A stretch of 6,217 nucleotides of DNA from Methanolinea sp. (GTDB taxonomy: Archaea; Halobacteriota; Methanomicrobia; Methanomicrobiales; Methanospirillaceae): assembly GCA_013331225.1 (NCBI GenBank), contig DUGV01000103.1:1-6217 (forward strand), given 5' to 3'. Made by a program: the position numbers and the translations under genes. A model generated the notes under the pieces. The model had not been told where the DNA came from, did not search any database, and saw only the letters and a program-made list of their open reading frames with translations. Within the stretch, counting starts at the first letter, position 1, and every line of letters begins with the position of its first letter. Of this stretch, positions 5,103 to 6,217 are shown piece by piece.

Positions 5103-5636
5103 ATGAAGCAGGCAAAGGCCGGGCCGAATATTCTCATGACCGGCGCCCCGGCGTGCGGAAAGACAACCCTCGTGGAGGGGATTGCCCAAAGCCTTGCGCC
5201 AATCCGGCCTGAAGGCTTCGTCACGAGGGAGGTCAGGGAGAAGGGAGAGAGGAGGGGGTTCGAGATGGTCTCTTTCTGCGGAAAGACTGGCATTCTCGCG
5301 GATATCAGTATCCGGTCAGGGTGGAGAGTGGGGAAATATGGGGTCGATGTGGCTGCGTTTGACGCGTTCCTTGAAGAATTGCACTTCGATGAATCACCAT
5401 TCGTGATCATTGACGAGATAGGGAAGATGGAATGCCTCTCTTCTCTCTTTTGCATGCGTATATTGGATCTCCTGGACTCCTTCCCGGTACTGCTTGCCAC
5501 CGTTGCACTCAGGGGGACCCCCTTTATCGAGTCGCTGAAATGCCGGGATGACGTGGAGGTCTTCTGCATGGATTCCCATACCCGGGATCAGGTAACAAAG
5601 CATGTCATACAGCGTCTGCGGAGTGCTCTTGATTGA
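5103..5636 (+). CDS. THEP1-type nucleoside-triphosphatase (NTPase_1/DUF265 family)
   Basis: A 177-residue soluble P-loop protein, the normal size for this family, which hydrolyses ATP, GTP and other NTPs to NDPs (EC 3.6.1.15) and includes human NTPCR. The Walker A motif is GAPACGKTT at 14-22 with Lys20. The family segment GFVTREV (38-44) with RGFEMV (51-56) follows. The Walker B region is FVIIDEIGKME at 100-110, with Asp104/Glu105 and Glu110. The C-terminal segment has the expected LLATVALRG strand (130-138). A Cys stands directly before the Gly-Lys of Walker A. The physiological substrate is not known for the family in general. The gene is probably co-transcribed with the TPR gene, but a functional link is not evident because the partner is exported and this enzyme is cytoplasmic. 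Confidence 0.88.
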   Translation: MKQAKAGPNILMTGAPACGKTTLVEGIAQSLAPIRPEGFVTREVREKGERRGFEMVSFCGKTGILADISIRSGWRVGKYGVDVAAFDAFLEELHFDESPFVIIDEIGKMECLSSLFCMRILDLLDSFPVLLATVALRGTPFIESLKCRDDVEVFCMDSHTRDQVTKHVIQRLRSALD

Positions 5637-5656
5637 GGGAGTGGGGGGAGTCGGTT

Positions 5657-5668
5657 CATATTTTTTAG
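5657..5668 (+). promoter_or_regulatory. T-rich element between the NTPase and mannose genes
   Basis: CATATTTTTTAG contains a T6 run 24 bases after the NTPase stop codon, suitable as an archaeal terminator. It also resembles a TATA box that would start transcription near 5685, ahead of the ATG at 5723. A second candidate box, TAAATCAT, is at 5683-5690. The sequence does not settle which role applies. Confidence 0.35.
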
Positions 5669-5722
5669 AGGATACGGTCGGGTAAATCATAAGTGCGAAC
5701 ACGTCCAAAGAGAGTTAACCGA

Positions 5723-6217
5723 ATGGAATCCATCAAGTCCGTCATCCTCGCGGGCGGGGTAGGAACCCGCCTCTGGCCCCTGTCACGCACATATAACCCC
5801 AAGCAGTTCCTGAAAGTGAATGGCACCTCGCTCTTTCAGGACACCTGGCGGAGGGCGCTCCTGATATCAGGGCCTGAAGAGGTCTGGGTCGTCACGAACG
5901 AAGCCCACCAGTTCCTTGTCAGGAGCCAGCTTGAGGAGGTTGGGGTCCATGTAAAAGATGAGCGAATCCTGAAAGAGCCTGTCGCGAAAAATACCCTTCC
6001 GGCAATCACCTGGGCCATGCAGGTAATCAGGGAAGAATATGGAGACTCTGTCGTTGCGGTCTTTCCAAGCGATCATAATCTCGAAAATGGCGCCATGAAG
6101 GAGATTGCCGCGGCAAGATGTATATCAGACAAGTATCTCGTCACCTTCGGAGTCCCTCCCACAACGCCTCATACCGGGTACGGGTATATCGATCCAGGGG
6201 ATCCCCTCGCGTTAGGG
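5723..6217 (+). CDS. Mannose-1-phosphate guanylyltransferase (partial, C-terminus beyond window)
   Basis: The first 165 residues of an enzyme that makes GDP-mannose from GTP and mannose 1-phosphate, the donor for mannose in glycans and glycoproteins. The nucleotidyltransferase signature is clear: LAGGVGTRLWPLSR at 9-22 with PKQFL at 26-30, EPVAKNTLPAI at 85-95, VFPSDH at 113-118 and the sugar-binding FGVPPTTPHTGYGYI at 142-156. The frame stays open to the window edge, so it cannot be seen whether a C-terminal isomerase domain is fused. The ATG at 5723 places the catalytic GGxGTR loop at the usual distance from the N-terminus. Only a weak AGAG ribosome site precedes it. It appears to be a new transcription unit, separated from the NTPase by 86 bases with a T-tract. 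Confidence 0.93.
   Translation, partial: MESIKSVILAGGVGTRLWPLSRTYNPKQFLKVNGTSLFQDTWRRALLISGPEEVWVVTNEAHQFLVRSQLEEVGVHVKDERILKEPVAKNTLPAITWAMQVIREEYGDSVVAVFPSDHNLENGAMKEIAAARCISDKYLVTFGVPPTTPHTGYGYIDPGDPLALG

Noticed and set aside
5145..5168. Cys before Gly-Lys in the NTPase Walker A motif as a redox switch
   Set aside because: That position is variable in P-loops, and no second Cys is clearly placed to pair with it, so it is noted in the gene entry only.
4793..5569. 258-codon open frame on the - strand
   Set aside because: It lies antisense to the C-terminal part of the TPR gene and most of the NTPase gene, both well recognised, and its translation shows no domain. It looks like a consequence of GC-rich codon use on the other strand.
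5634..5655. G-rich stretch after the NTPase gene as a possible G-quadruplex
   Set aside because: It does not offer four separate runs of three or more G, so a stable quadruplex is not supported.

Overview
The window looks like chromosomal DNA from a methanogenic archaeon, most likely of the Methanomicrobiales. Several signs point this way. There is a gene for an archaea-specific UPF0216/DUF61 protein. The sensory kinase has an H-box of the RHDILNQ type common in methanogens. Archaeal TATA-like boxes (CTTTAAAT) lie about 30 bases before start codons, and Shine-Dalgarno (SD) sites resemble GGAGGTGAT. The exact genus cannot be read from the sequence. All complete genes are on the + strand; one cut-off gene at the left edge is on the - strand.

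Layout. Bases 1-57 hold the first 19 codons of a leftward membrane-protein gene. A divergent promoter region follows, then a six-helix voltage-gated-type potassium channel (232-1083). Bases 1084-1408 have no convincing gene but carry a series of short perfect hairpins; the last one pairs the ribosome binding site of the next gene with a copy of the anti-SD sequence. That next gene encodes a UPF0216 protein (1409-1822). It is followed by a soluble REC-PAS-PAS-histidine kinase, whose true start lies upstream of its first ATG and is probably a CTG (1908-3761), and by a single-domain response regulator (3846-4223). After a T-rich gap come an exported, C-terminally anchored TPR protein (4353-5087) and a THEP1-type nucleoside-triphosphatase (5103-5636), 15 bases apart and probably co-transcribed. 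The right edge holds the first 165 codons of a mannose-1-phosphate guanylyltransferase (5723 to the end).

How they fit together. The kinase and the response regulator form a likely phosphotransfer pair. Neither has a DNA-binding or enzymatic output domain, so the pathway must act through protein contacts or through a partner encoded elsewhere. The channel, UPF0216, TPR/NTPase and mannose genes look like separate transcription units with no obvious shared pathway.

No mobile element, CRISPR array, tRNA or rRNA was seen. The most interesting signals are in the non-coding parts: the unusual start region of the kinase, including a four-codon Met-Pro-Pro-Gly reading frame just before it; the SD-masking hairpin of the UPF0216 gene; and inverted repeats that overlap stop codons. 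The protein-coding content is otherwise ordinary for a methanogen.
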